Assembly (NCBI GenBank): GCA_910575275.1
Contig: CAJTEE010000001.1
Span: 806,001-870,000, forward strand
DNA: 64,000 nt
Direction: 5' to 3'
From: Lachnospiraceae bacterium
GTDB lineage: Bacteria; Bacillota; Clostridia; Lachnospirales; Lachnospiraceae
Shown here: positions 54,300-63,158 of the stretch, piece after piece
How the letters are laid out: each line of letters begins with the position of its first letter
How positions within the stretch are numbered: the stretch's first letter is position 1
Program-made: the position numbers and the translations under genes
Notes under the pieces: model-generated
The model's input: the letters and a program-made list of their open reading frames with translations, nothing else
Databases searched by the model: none
What the model was told of the DNA's origin: nothing

Positions 54300-55649
54300 T
54301 TACAGCCTCTTAAGCAGCGCTTCCCTTGCCTCCTCATAGCCGGGCTTTCCAAGCAGCGCAAACATGTTTTTCTTATAGCTCTCCACCCCCGGCTGATTAA
54401 ACGGATTTACACCGAGCAGGTAGCCGCTCACTCCACATGCAAATTCAAAGAAATAGAACAGCTGGCCCAAGGAAAACTCATCCTGTGCCGGGATTCTTAC
54501 AAGCAGATTCGGGACATTTCCATCCGTATGCGCAAGAACCGTCCCGTTCATGGCACTCTTGTTGACGAAATCGACCGTCTGGCCCGCCAGGTAATTCATG
54601 CCGTCCGTATCCACATCTTCCTTCTGCAGAATAATTTCTGCCGGGGATTCCACCACTTCGAGAACTGTCTCGAACATGATACGCGCACCATCCTGGATAA
54701 ACTGGCCCATGGAATGCAGATCAGTCGTCAAATCAACGGCCGCCGGGAGAATTCCCTTTTGATCCTTCCCCTCGCTCTCGCCGTAAAGCTGCTTCCACCA
54801 CTCAGACACATAGTGCAGGCTCGGCTCATAGTTTGCCACGATCTCAACCTGTTTTCCTTTTCTCAGCAGAATATTGCGGACCGCCGCATATAAAAGCGCC
54901 GGATTTTTCTCATATTCCGTCTCCAAAGCGGTCTTTCTTGCAAACGCCGCGCCTTCCATCAGCCTGTCAATGTCCGCACCGCTCACGGCAATCGGCAGGA
55001 GACCGACTGCGGTCAGCACGGAAAAACGCCCGCCGACATCGTCCGGGACGACAAAGGATTCATATCCTTCCTCATTCGCCAGGCTCTTTAACGCCCCTCT
55101 CGCCTTATCCGTTGTCGCGTAGATCCTCTTGTTGGCTTCCTCTCTGCCATATTTTTTAATTAACATGTCTTTGAACACACGGAACGCGATTGCCGGCTCG
55201 GTCGTCGTGCCGGATTTGGAGATGATGTTGATGGAGAAATCCTTCCCCTCCAGCACATCCTGAAGATCCTTGATATATTTGCTGCTGATGCTGTTGCCCA
55301 CAAAATAGATTTCCGGGGTCTTTCTTACGCCCTTCGGCAGCACGTTATAAAAGCTGTGGGACAAAAATTCGATTGCTGCGCGCGCCCCAAGATACGAGCC
55401 GCCGATGCCGACGACCAAAAGAACGTCGGAATCGCCCTGGATCTTTTTGGCCGCCTCTTTGATTCTCGCAAACTCCTCCTTGTCATACTCGACCGGAAGG
55501 TCGATCCAGCCAAGATAATCATTTCCCGCGCCCGTTTTTCCTGTCAGGACTTCCTTGGCGCCCAATACGGCGCCCTTCATGTTTTTCATTTCCTCGTCAC
55601 GGATAAAACCGACCGCTCTGGAATAGTCAAATACCAATTCTTTGCCCAT
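54300..55649 (-). CDS. pgi: Glucose-6-phosphate isomerase
   Basis: 449 aa. Interconverts glucose-6-phosphate and fructose-6-phosphate. Signatures are [59 protein letters not shown] and the C-terminal [25 protein letters not shown] with the active-site lysine. The ATG at 55649 has GGAGAGAG upstream and matches the family start. Confidence 0.97.
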   Translation of the reverse strand: MGKELVFDYSRAVGFIRDEEMKNMKGAVLGAKEVLTGKTGAGNDYLGWIDLPVEYDKEEFARIKEAAKKIQGDSDVLLVVGIGGSYLGARAAIEFLSHSFYNVLPKGVRKTPEIYFVGNSISSKYIKDLQDVLEGKDFSINIISKSGTTTEPAIAFRVFKDMLIKKYGREEANKRIYATTDKARGALKSLANEEGYESFVVPDDVGGRFSVLTAVGLLPIAVSGADIDRLMEGAAFARKTALETEYEKNPALLYAAVRNILLRKGKQVEIVANYEPSLHYVSEWWKQLYGESEGKDQKGILPAAVDLTTDLHSMGQFIQDGARIMFETVLEVVESPAEIILQKEDVDTDGMNYLAGQTVDFVNKSAMNGTVLAHTDGNVPNLLVRIPAQDEFSLGQLFYFFEFACGVSGYLLGVNPFNQPGVESYKKNMFALLGKPGYEEAREALLKRL

Positions 55650-55766
55650 GAATCTCTCTCCTTTTCTTATGTGGGATTGTCCCTTTCGTTTGGGATCAGT
55701 ATACCATTTTATCATACAATTTACAATGCCGCCCGCTTGATTTGTTTTCCGGTTCGTAACAATTTA

Positions 55767-55948
55767 GTTACTGTTCACTCCATTCACAGCAACATGCAAA
55801 AATCCATGCAAATTGCCTTCGACAATCCTAAGCGCCAGTGACGCTTGTCAAGGGCCGATCGAAACGGAGTGTAGAAGGATTTTTGCTCGCAAGCCCAGCC
55901 TTTCACACGGTCAGCGCAGCAAGTGCGCAGACCTATGTGAACAGTAAC
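55767..55948. repeat. 182-bp nested inverted-repeat element
   Basis: The outer arms GTTACTGTTCAC (55767-55778) and GTGAACAGTAAC (55937-55948) are perfect. Inner arms GCAAAAATCC (55796-55805) and GGATTTTTGC (55877-55886) pair as well. No coding frame of note lies inside. It looks like a miniature palindromic or MITE-like element or a structured RNA. Confidence 0.6.
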
Positions 55949-55949
55949 A

Positions 55950-56035
55950 CAGTTTGGACGACGTCCGAGCTGTTGCTCCGGTTCCTGTCAGGCAGCCTGA
56001 CAGTTTGGGCAATGTCCGAGCTGTTACCAGGCAGC
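55950..56035. repeat. 51-bp-period direct repeat with a small palindrome
   Basis: CAGTTTGG..TCCGAGCTGTT occurs at 55950 and again at 56001. Between them lies the palindrome CTGTCAGGC-A-GCCTGACAG (55985-56003). The repeat adjoins the inverted-repeat element just before the end of the next gene. Confidence 0.55.
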
Positions 56036-56050
56036 CTCTACTATCTGTCC

Positions 56051-57100
56051 TTATGTCAGATACTCCTGTAAGAGCTCTCCCAAAAGCTTGACGTCCTCCG
56101 GCTTGAGCCCTCGTTTCGCCCGCTCAAGCCCGGGCTTTCCCGACGGGCGCGTCTCCCTTCCCTCCGGCCTTGGCTGCTCCCTTCCGGCCGCGATCTGCTC
56201 CAGGCTCTGCCGGAGCTGTTCAATGCTTTTGGCGAGCTCCACATCCTTTACGGGGGCTGCCCGCTCCAGCGCCTGCGGCTGTACCTCCGGCCGGTTCTCC
56301 TTCTTTTTGGAAAGCACGGAAATTTTTGCGCCCTGCCGTTCCTCTCTGGCGCCATCCATCGGACTCCCTGCTTTCCTGCTCTCCGGCTTGTCCACTGTTT
56401 TTTCTATATGAAAACGGCCTGCCTTCTCCTCGGCCTTCTCTTTCCCCGCATACGCGGTCGTGTCCTCACCTGCCGCCGTCTCGGCCGAAGCCTCGCTTCT
56501 CCTCAGCTCCCTGAGGCGCGGCTTTGCAGCAAGACTGACAGACGTATTCTTTTTGTCCATGCCCAGACCATTATCCTGAACCTTATCCACACTTTTATAA
56601 AAATGCGGCGAGTTTTCCACATAATCCACCAGGCAGTCCGACAACTGCTGACGTTTGATTGCGATATTCGCTCCGTTGTCTACAAGCACCAAAAACAGCC
56701 CGGAAAGGATTCCCATAGACCCATACAAGACGATGTAGTATGCGTCGCAGCGATACCAGTAAGCGGCAAATGCAGCGATCCCGCCTATAAGAAAATTTAA
56801 GATCATCGCCTGCATGGAAAGATTGTCCCAGTTATCCAGCGAAAGCTTTAAAAACCGAAAGCCATATACCTGTTTTTCTATGTATGCCGTCGTATTGCGA
56901 ATTCCGTGGCTGACGAGGAACAGGTTCTCCGTCTTTTGTTTTAGCGCTCTGAGCTCTCTGTTCTTTGTCAGAGCCATATTGCCGGTCTCCTTTATTAATC
57001 TTTTGTAGAGGCTGCTTGTCACAAGCTTGCTTACAATTCCAAGCGCGCAGATTGCTGCAAGAAGATACAGCACTTTTCCTGTCTGTAAAAGCTGTAGCAT
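56051..57100 (-). CDS. Membrane protein with charged cytoplasmic tail
   Basis: 349 aa, not recognised. One N-terminal helix (LYLLAAICALGIVSKLV), a conserved-looking middle (ALTKNRELRALKQKTENLFLVSHGIRNTTAYIEKQVYGFRFLKLSLDNWDNLSMQAMILNFLIGGIAAFAAYW), two more helices, then ~170 charged, low-complexity residues and a short C-terminal helix (PEDVKLLGELLQEYLT). GGGGAG precedes the ATG. Possibly part of a membrane machine whose partners are elsewhere. Confidence 0.65.
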   Translation of the reverse strand: MLQLLQTGKVLYLLAAICALGIVSKLVTSSLYKRLIKETGNMALTKNRELRALKQKTENLFLVSHGIRNTTAYIEKQVYGFRFLKLSLDNWDNLSMQAMILNFLIGGIAAFAAYWYRCDAYYIVLYGSMGILSGLFLVLVDNGANIAIKRQQLSDCLVDYVENSPHFYKSVDKVQDNGLGMDKKNTSVSLAAKPRLRELRRSEASAETAAGEDTTAYAGKEKAEEKAGRFHIEKTVDKPESRKAGSPMDGAREERQGAKISVLSKKKENRPEVQPQALERAAPVKDVELAKSIEQLRQSLEQIAAGREQPRPEGRETRPSGKPGLERAKRGLKPEDVKLLGELLQEYLT

Positions 57101-57265
57101 AGTTAGCTCCCCTTTCTTCGTCCAGATGATTCCAGATGATGGTTCCCATTATAACCAATTCGAATCTTTTTGAGAAGATTGAGAATCAAAGAATCGTTCG
57201 TCAAATTCCGGGCGGATTCGATTCTCAAGGGGAGCCGGTATCCTTTGAGAGCTTCTCTTAACCCT

Positions 57266-57427
57266 AGAGTGTGTCTGAAAAATGCTTTCCGTCAGATGTG
57301 CGTTCCACTTTGTGGTATATTTGGCCCAAATGAGCGCGGCGCAGTGGACTACGTTAAGTGAATTTGGGCCAAATATACCACGAAGTGGGGCGTGCAGATG
57401 GCGGGAATGAATTTTCAGACACGCTCT
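57266..57427. repeat. 162-bp MITE-like inverted repeat
   Basis: Left end AGAGTGTGTCTGAAAA and right end TTTTCAGACACGCTCT are near-perfect inverted repeats. The inner parts pair further (CCACTTTGTGGTATATTTGG with CCAAATATACCACGAAGTGG). Nearly the whole element can fold into one hairpin. No transposase is inside. The right end reaches the last bases of the nucleosidase gene. Confidence 0.75.
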
Positions 57428-58118
57428 AAAGCGCCCGCAACATTGCCCGGATCAGGCGCACCGAATGCTCGACTGCCTTGGCCTCAAACGCACTGTAATC
57501 CATATCGGCGCTGTCATCGGCCTTGTCAGAGATCGCCCGAACCACCAGATAAGGCGTCCGGTTCAAATAGGCCGCCTGGGCGATCGCAGCCCCCTCCATC
57601 TCGGTGCAGTACGCGTCGAAGTGCTCCAGGATCCATTGCTTCTTTTCCCTGCTGTTTACAAACTGGTCTCCGCTGGCGACGCGCCCCGTAAAGGTCTGGA
57701 TATCCGGGTTGGCCTCGCGACAGCATTTCAGCGCGACCTCCAAAAGATGCGCGTCAGCCGGAAATTCCTTGACTCCTAACTGTGGGATCTCACCCAGCTG
57801 ATAGCCGAAGCCCACCGCGTCCACATCATGCTGCACCGCCGTCGTGGAGAGGACAATGTCTCCGATGTTCACCTCATTTTTTAAAGAACCTGCGATTCCC
57901 GTATTGATGATTCCCTCCACACGATAACGGTCCACAAGGATCTGGCTGCAGAGCCCCGCGTTGACCTTGCCGACGCCGGAGCGCACCAGCACGGCTTCTT
58001 TGCCCTCTAATGTCCCCTTATAAAAGGTCATGCCTGCCACGGTAAGCGCCTCCACATCGCTCATGCTCTCGCGAAGCGTCCTGACCTCCACTTCCATTGC
58101 ACCTATGATTCCCAGCAT
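57426..58118 (-). CDS. mtnN: 5'-methylthioadenosine/S-adenosylhomocysteine nucleosidase
   Basis: 230 aa from ATG 58118 (GGAGG upstream; the longer frame runs through a repeat). Motifs are MLGIIGAMEVEV with the catalytic Glu, NTGIAGSL, FDAYCTEMEGAAIAQAAY and VRAISDKAD with the catalytic Asp. It removes adenine from MTA and SAH. The stop codon falls in the end of the MITE-like element. Confidence 0.95.
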   Translation of the reverse strand: MLGIIGAMEVEVRTLRESMSDVEALTVAGMTFYKGTLEGKEAVLVRSGVGKVNAGLCSQILVDRYRVEGIINTGIAGSLKNEVNIGDIVLSTTAVQHDVDAVGFGYQLGEIPQLGVKEFPADAHLLEVALKCCREANPDIQTFTGRVASGDQFVNSREKKQWILEHFDAYCTEMEGAAIAQAAYLNRTPYLVVRAISDKADDSADMDYSAFEAKAVEHSVRLIRAMLRAL

Positions 58119-58474
58119 ATTGGTTCCTCCTGTTAACTTTTGATTCATTTTGTAGGTACGGTTCGTTAGTGTATTGCCTGCATGATATCTGGCGCCCTCT
58201 CCGCAGGGCAGAATGCTCCGCTTTATCGGGCATATTCGTTCATCGGCAAGGCGGATTTTCGACGGCGTAGCGGTGGCTACGGCTAAAAAATCCAACGCAG
58301 CAGATGGGCCAATCGACAAGGAGATTTAGCAAACTATCATGTGGGCAGTACGCTCGGTATCCGTGAACCGTAATCATTTTGTATTTTCCTTTATTATACG
58401 GTAGCGCCTCCCGCTTGACAAGCCGAATCTGATACGGTTATAATAGACATCAGGAAAACGAGGAGGAGTTTTAT
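58119..58474. other. Intergenic region carrying a long palindromic element
   Basis: 356 bp between divergent genes. Most of it is the inverted repeat listed next; the remaining right end should hold the promoter of the TSCPD gene. Confidence 0.55.
58157..58372. repeat. 216-bp palindromic element
   Basis: The outer arms TACGGTTC (58157-58164) and GAACCGTA (58365-58372) are perfect. Next arms TATTGCCTGCATGATA (58172-58187) and TATCATGTGGGCAGTA (58335-58350) match at 13 of 16. The centre holds GGATTTT...GGCGTAGC-GGTG-GCTACG...AAAAATCC. It is unlike the other two repeats nearby. Confidence 0.6.
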
Positions 58475-58723
58475 ATGGTATACAAAACACAGGGAACCTG
58501 TTCCCGCGAAATTTCCTTTGACGTCATAGACAACAAGCTGACGAATGTCCGCTTCACCGGCGGCTGCAATGGCAACCTCCAGGGTATCGGACGGATCATC
58601 GAGGGAATGGATATCGACGAAGTGATCAGCCGCGTAGACGGCATTCAGTGCGGCCCCCGCCCTACTTCTTGCCCGGATCAGCTTGCGAGGGCCTTAAAGC
58701 AGTATAAGGCCGAGCACGCGTAA
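58475..58723 (+). CDS. TSCPD-domain protein (TIGR03905 type)
   Basis: 82 aa, entirely a TSCPD domain: TCSREISFDV, VRFTGGCNGNLQGIGRIIEGM and CGPRPTSCPDQLARAL. The same domain ends many B12-dependent ribonucleotide reductases, where it binds metal. The stand-alone form has no proven role. GAGGAG precedes the ATG. Confidence 0.9.
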   Translation: MVYKTQGTCSREISFDVIDNKLTNVRFTGGCNGNLQGIGRIIEGMDIDEVISRVDGIQCGPRPTSCPDQLARALKQYKAEHA

Positions 58724-58731
58724 TGTTGAAA

Positions 58732-58777
58732 GAGCATCTGTTTTCCCAATATGGCGGGAAAATGGATGCTTTTTTAT
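58732..58777 (+). terminator. Terminator of the TSCPD gene
   Basis: AGCATC-TTTTCCC and GGGAAAA-GATGCT arms around AATATGG, followed by TTTTTT. Confidence 0.8.
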
Positions 58778-58785
58778 TTTATCGC

Positions 58786-58832
58786 AAAAAGGTACCGCCC
58801 CGAATTTGTTCGATTGGGGCGGTACCTTTTTT
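58786..58832. terminator. Second terminator, facing the secreted-protein gene
   Basis: GGTACCGCCCC (58791-58801) pairs perfectly with GGGGCGGTACC (58816-58826). A-run before and T-run after allow use on both strands. Confidence 0.85.
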
Positions 58833-58839
58833 AAGATTA

Positions 58840-59358
58840 TTATTTTGTGAGCTTGATGCCATTGGTTCTTGAAGAACAACCTTCTGTCTCACCATTCAGT
58901 TCCACACTGTGCAGCCCGCGAACCCGATAATATTCGTTAACTGTACAGCCGCTGACAGTAAAGCTTTTCGACCAACGCGTGAAACTGGTATTGCTCCCCT
59001 TTTCTTTCTCAAACTCCCAGTAATCAATCTCCTCCCACTCCTGGCTGGCCTCATCCCACTGGTCGAGAAACACAGTCTGGTAAATTACATCTACCGGTCT
59101 ATGAGCATATGTCTCTATCGTGACGCTCAGGTTTCCGTTTTTAAGGTTTTTCAATTCTACTATTCCTGTGGAAATAATTTCTCCCCGCCCATATCTGTCC
59201 ACTCGGTCACTTGCTGATGTGACATCGTCTGGAAGCAATACACTGGGGCCATGATTTCCGGGAGAATTTTCCCATATCGGTACTTCCGCAAAAGCCGTTA
59301 TTGACAGCATTACAGAAAAAGCAAGAATCAGTCCAACCACTTTTTTCAAACGTTTCAT
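58840..59358 (-). CDS. Small secreted protein of unknown function
   Basis: 172 aa from ATG 59358 (AGAGGGA upstream). Signal peptide MKRLKKVVGLILAFSVMLSITAFA, then a beta-rich domain with many aromatic residues (IETYAHRPVDVIYQTVFLDQWDEASQEWEEIDYWEFEKEK...). Family not recognised. Local base composition upstream is AT-rich compared with neighbours. Confidence 0.65.
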   Translation of the reverse strand: MKRLKKVVGLILAFSVMLSITAFAEVPIWENSPGNHGPSVLLPDDVTSASDRVDRYGRGEIISTGIVELKNLKNGNLSVTIETYAHRPVDVIYQTVFLDQWDEASQEWEEIDYWEFEKEKGSNTSFTRWSKSFTVSGCTVNEYYRVRGLHSVELNGETEGCSSRTNGIKLTK

Positions 59359-59424
59359 AAAATATCCCTCTTTTCTTTTAGTATATAATATAAAACGAAT
59401 AAAATAGGGTTTTGTGACCAATCT

Positions 59425-60237
59425 TTAATATAAATTTACATTTTCTATAATCTTTATAAAAACATCCTCCTCCATAATACCAAAAATATAATAAAACACG
59501 TTGTTTATAGCAAAATCAGCCTCATATTCCATGTCCCCATTCTCTAATGTGTTCTTACTATACATTATATCTATACCAAGCCATTTATTATAAACAGTTT
59601 CAAAATCTTTTCTATCTGAACCGGTTCCAATTGTTACTTCTGTATCTTTTATTCTCTGTACAACGTAAAAACTGCCTTGTTCATAATCAAATTCAAACAC
59701 TGCATTTTCGTCTTCTATTGTAGCATTTAAAAATTTCATTCCTTTTGGCAAATAATCCAATTTTAACGCTGGTATCCCCAGCTCCTTCTCAATCTCCTCA
59801 TATGCTCTCTCAAGATTAGACAACTCTTTTATTGTCTTATCATTATCAAATATAGCCAGACCATCTGCCCTCACCGTCTCCCGAAAGAAATAATTCTTCC
59901 CTCCAATCGCCGAAAATCCCAGCATTCCTATAAACACCGCGATCAAGGCAACGGCAAGGACTATCTTTTTCTTTCTCAGCCGCAGCATCTTTGCAGGCCC
60001 CGCGGCCCCGGGATGGCTCCCTGCGGATTTCCTCTCCGCGAGCTCCTCCGTGCTTTCCGCTGCTGTTTCCTCCATGATTCTTTTATAAATCCGATCCTCC
60101 GCACCAGCGAAGTCCATGTCCCGAAGGGCGTTTTCGGCCTCCTCCATTTCCATGAGCAGGTCCTCGTCCGAGTAGCCAAGGGCTTCCTGGAGGCAGTCCT
60201 TCAGCTTTTGTTCCTCTCTTTTCTCCTGTTCTGTCAT
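59425..60237 (-). CDS. DUF4367-type membrane protein, possible anti-sigma factor
   Basis: 270 aa. An acidic cytoplasmic N terminus (MTEQEKREEQKLKDCLQEALGYSDEDLLMEMEEAE), one membrane helix (IVLAVALIAVFIGMLGFSAI) and an outer DUF4367-like domain (ALKLDYLPKGMKFLNATIEDENAVFEFDYEQGSFYVVQRI). This layout is common in proteins paired with ECF sigma factors. A sigma gene lies 1.2 kb away in the same direction, with murG inverted between them. Codons in the 3' half are AT-rich. Confidence 0.72.
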   Translation of the reverse strand: MTEQEKREEQKLKDCLQEALGYSDEDLLMEMEEAENALRDMDFAGAEDRIYKRIMEETAAESTEELAERKSAGSHPGAAGPAKMLRLRKKKIVLAVALIAVFIGMLGFSAIGGKNYFFRETVRADGLAIFDNDKTIKELSNLERAYEEIEKELGIPALKLDYLPKGMKFLNATIEDENAVFEFDYEQGSFYVVQRIKDTEVTIGTGSDRKDFETVYNKWLGIDIMYSKNTLENGDMEYEADFAINNVFYYIFGIMEEDVFIKIIENVNLY

Positions 60238-60357
60238 ACCTCCATCACCTCGCCTTCCAGTAATATTTTTCCCTTGAGGGGGTTGACATTTTCCTCACAG
60301 CTATTACTATTAAAGCAGCCCGTTTGAATCTATTCATTATCCGGAGGCAGCATTTTT

Positions 60358-61428
60358 ATGAAAACCATTATTTTAACCGGCGGCGGAACTGCCGGGCATG
60401 TTACCCCAAATCTGGCCCTGCTCCCTTCTTTACAGGAAGCCGGCTATACCATCCGTTACATCGGCTCCTACAACGGCATCGAGCGAAAGCTGGTCGAAAA
60501 CGCGGGGATTCCCTATGACGGTATTTCATCCGGGAAGCTGCGGCGGTATTTCGACCTGAAGAATTTTACGGACCCGTTCCGCGTGTTAAAAGGGTACCAG
60601 GAAGCGCGAAAACTCCTGAAAAAATATAAGCCTGACATTCTTTTTTCCAAAGGGGGGTTTGTCGCCGTTCCGGTCGTACTGGCGGCAAAGCATTTCCACA
60701 TTCCGGTCATTATCCATGAGTCTGACATGACACCCGGTCTCGCCAACAGACTCTGTATCCCTTCTGCAAATAAGGTGTGCTGTAATTTTCCGGAAACCCT
60801 TCCATATCTGCCGGCGGACAAGGCAGTTCTTACGGGCTCACCGATCCGGGCGGAGCTTTTAAGCGGCGACCGGCTTGCAGGACTCAACTATACGAATCTG
60901 TCCGCGCAGAAGCCGATCATCCTCGTCATTGGCGGCAGCCTGGGCGCCGTACACGTCAACGACGCCGTTCGCAGAGTACTGCCAAGACTTCTCGAAAGGT
61001 TCCAGCTTATCCATATCTGTGGCAGGGACCATCTGGATGAATCGCTGATCGGCACCGCCGGATATGTTCAATATGAATATGTGGACCGCCCGCTGCGGCA
61101 TCTGTTTGCCGCGGCCGACATGGTTATTTCCCGAGCCGGTGCAAATTCTATCTGCGAAATTTTGGCTTTACGGAAACCGAATATCCTGATCCCTTTGTCG
61201 GCCGAAGCCAGCCGCGGTGATCAGATTCTTAACGCGAACTCGTTTGCCGAGCAAGGCTTTTCAACGGTTCTCGAAGAAAAAGACCTTACAGACGATACCT
61301 TGTACGAGACCGTCGTAAACACCTACGAAAACCGGCGCCAATATATAAAAGCAATGGAACAAAGCCATCTGAGCAACGCCGTCTCTACAATTATGTCGTT
61401 AATTCACGAGTGCTCGGCAGGCCGATAG
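60358..61428 (+). CDS. murG: MurG-like UDP-GlcNAc glycosyltransferase
   Basis: 356 aa. N-terminal GGGTAGHVTPNLAL loop, FSKGGFVAVPVVLAAKHFHIPVIIHESDMTPGLANRLC, IGGSLGAVHVNDAVR and SRAGANSICEILALRKPNILIPL match MurG, which adds GlcNAc to lipid I on the inner membrane face. It stands outside any division and cell-wall cluster and is flanked by genes on the other strand, so it may be a second copy or a moved gene. Confidence 0.88.
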   Translation: MKTIILTGGGTAGHVTPNLALLPSLQEAGYTIRYIGSYNGIERKLVENAGIPYDGISSGKLRRYFDLKNFTDPFRVLKGYQEARKLLKKYKPDILFSKGGFVAVPVVLAAKHFHIPVIIHESDMTPGLANRLCIPSANKVCCNFPETLPYLPADKAVLTGSPIRAELLSGDRLAGLNYTNLSAQKPIILVIGGSLGAVHVNDAVRRVLPRLLERFQLIHICGRDHLDESLIGTAGYVQYEYVDRPLRHLFAAADMVISRAGANSICEILALRKPNILIPLSAEASRGDQILNANSFAEQGFSTVLEEKDLTDDTLYETVVNTYENRRQYIKAMEQSHLSNAVSTIMSLIHECSAGR

Positions 61429-61430
61429 CT

Positions 61431-61958
61431 TCATCTCAAAAGATCCTTTAATTCTTCCCTTAAATATTTTCTTGCTCTTGAAATCCGGGAACGGCATACT
61501 GTTTCCGTGATTTCAAGACGTCTGCTTATCTCACTGATTGAACGTTCCTCGATAAAATACATCCATGCTATGTCTCTCCAGATTTCTTTCATTCCCAGAA
61601 GGCACTCCCTAATACGGGCAACGTTTTCCTTCGCAATGACCTCCCTCTCCGGCTCGACACTCCTGCTGCCTTTAAGCTCTCCAACATGCTCCCCAACATC
61701 GACCATGAGCATGTGACTGTTTTTCCTGGCATAATCCACGCACTTGTTGATTACGATACGGCACACAGCAAATCTTGCTTCGTCCAGATTTCCGGCCACT
61801 TCCTCATAGCTTTTGCTTTTATAAAACGCCATAAACGCGTCGGTGACTATATCCTCTACGTCATCATATGGGACGCCCCTTCTGGCTGCCAGCTTCATAA
61901 AAACTTTCGCGTATTTATCAATCAGTTCCCGCAGCATTGTATCATCCTTCTGCGGCAT
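61431..61958 (-). CDS. ECF-type RNA polymerase sigma factor
   Basis: 175 aa with sigma region 2 (RGVPYDDVEDIVTDAFMAFYKSKSYEEV) and region 4 (WRDIAWMYFIEERSISEISRRLEITETVCRSRISRARKYLREEL). It is small and lacks regions 1 and 3. It probably works with the DUF4367 membrane protein downstream beyond murG. Its 3' end is only 2 bp from the convergent murG stop. Confidence 0.88.
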   Translation of the reverse strand: MPQKDDTMLRELIDKYAKVFMKLAARRGVPYDDVEDIVTDAFMAFYKSKSYEEVAGNLDEARFAVCRIVINKCVDYARKNSHMLMVDVGEHVGELKGSRSVEPEREVIAKENVARIRECLLGMKEIWRDIAWMYFIEERSISEISRRLEITETVCRSRISRARKYLREELKDLLR

Positions 61959-61983
61959 AATTTCTCCTTAGTAAGCGAAACGG

Positions 61984-62400
61984 TTATAATGCGGCCCTGA
62001 TCCCTGCGGCTGTCGTTTCCAGTTTCCCAGGCGATTCACTCCCCGGCGTCCAAGATACAATAGACGGGCCTCCCTCATAACGCGGAATAATATGGAGATG
62101 AAAATGGAACACGGTCTGCCCGGCTGCCTCCCCGTTATTCTGAACCAGATTAAATCCGGCACATCCCAGGGCCTTTTTCATCGCTGTCCCGATTTTGGCG
62201 GCAAGCGGAAGGATTTTAGCCGCTATGTCTGCATTCAGCTCACATACGTCCTTTAAATGTTCCTTCGGCAAAATCAGCGCATGACCTTTTGAGGCCGGAT
62301 TCAGATCCAAGATCACCCGGAAATCTTCATCCTCGTATATGGTGGATGACGGGATCTCCCCGTTTGCGATCTTACAAAAAATGCAGTCTTCTTTTTTCAT
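61984..62400 (-). CDS. HIT-family nucleotide hydrolase
   Basis: 138 aa with CIFCKIANGEIPSSTIYEDEDFRVILDLNPASKGHALILPKEH and the histidine triad HFHLHIIPR. It hydrolyses adenosine phosphoramidates or similar nucleotides. The two cysteines near the start (CIFC) may form part of a zinc site. Confidence 0.93.
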   Translation of the reverse strand: MKKEDCIFCKIANGEIPSSTIYEDEDFRVILDLNPASKGHALILPKEHLKDVCELNADIAAKILPLAAKIGTAMKKALGCAGFNLVQNNGEAAGQTVFHFHLHIIPRYEGGPSIVSWTPGSESPGKLETTAAGIRAAL

Positions 62401-62415
62401 GACACAGTTCCTCCT

Positions 62416-63045
62416 TCACTCCATATAATTTTTCTGCTCAGAAGCCTGACGAGCACCGGCTTTGGACCAGCGATACAAAACGGCTCCGAGTACGATACCG
62501 AAAAACAGGCCGGACACATGCGCCGCATGATCAATTCCCTGGTTGGCCATACCCATAAACAGAGACAGCACGATCATTTTGATCAGTTGTCTGGCCCTTA
62601 ACTCCTCTAACTGCCCTTTATTCATCAAGACTGCAGAGAGCAGTCCTCCGACCACGCCGAAAATTGCGCCGGAGGCTCCGGCCGAGACAATAAGCCTGTC
62701 CGAACGCATAAGCAGGGCGGAAAACCAGTTTGCACCAATCCCGCATGCCAGGTAAAAGAGCAGATACCTCGCATGGCCCAGCGCGCGCTCCAGATTGTCG
62801 CCAAGAGCAAACAGCACGATCATATTGTTCATTAGGTGGCGAATACCAAAGTGCATAAACATTGCAGTCAAAAGCCGATAGTACTCTCGCCCTTCCAGGA
62901 CTGCCGCCGCCATGACGGCACCCTGTTGGAACATAAAATAGGCATCCTCCGACGACCCTGCCGCTTCCAGATACAGGAAATAAAGTACATTTGCCGCGAT
63001 CAGCATTCCGTTTACATACGCACGCTTTTTCAAGCCACTCTCCAT
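62416..63045 (-). CDS. Rhomboid-family intramembrane serine protease
   Basis: 209 aa from ATG 63045 (GAAGG upstream). Six membrane segments with the rhomboid features HFGIRHLMNNMIVLFALG, the catalytic serine in GASGAIFG and the catalytic histidine in IDHAAHVSGLFFGIVLG. It cleaves membrane proteins within the bilayer. Confidence 0.93.
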   Translation of the reverse strand: MESGLKKRAYVNGMLIAANVLYFLYLEAAGSSEDAYFMFQQGAVMAAAVLEGREYYRLLTAMFMHFGIRHLMNNMIVLFALGDNLERALGHARYLLFYLACGIGANWFSALLMRSDRLIVSAGASGAIFGVVGGLLSAVLMNKGQLEELRARQLIKMIVLSLFMGMANQGIDHAAHVSGLFFGIVLGAVLYRWSKAGARQASEQKNYME

Positions 63046-63158
63046 ACCTTCAGCCCTTCCATGTCTAAAAGTATAGCATACTTTCCCCCTGTCCGCAACG
63101 ATGTCAGCACAAGGACAGCCGTGTCTTTTCATACCCATAGGAAGGAATGAAATTATTC

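Noticed and set aside
55838-56071. 77-aa frame across the palindromic element
   Set aside because: The frame consists of repeat sequence and has no ribosome site.
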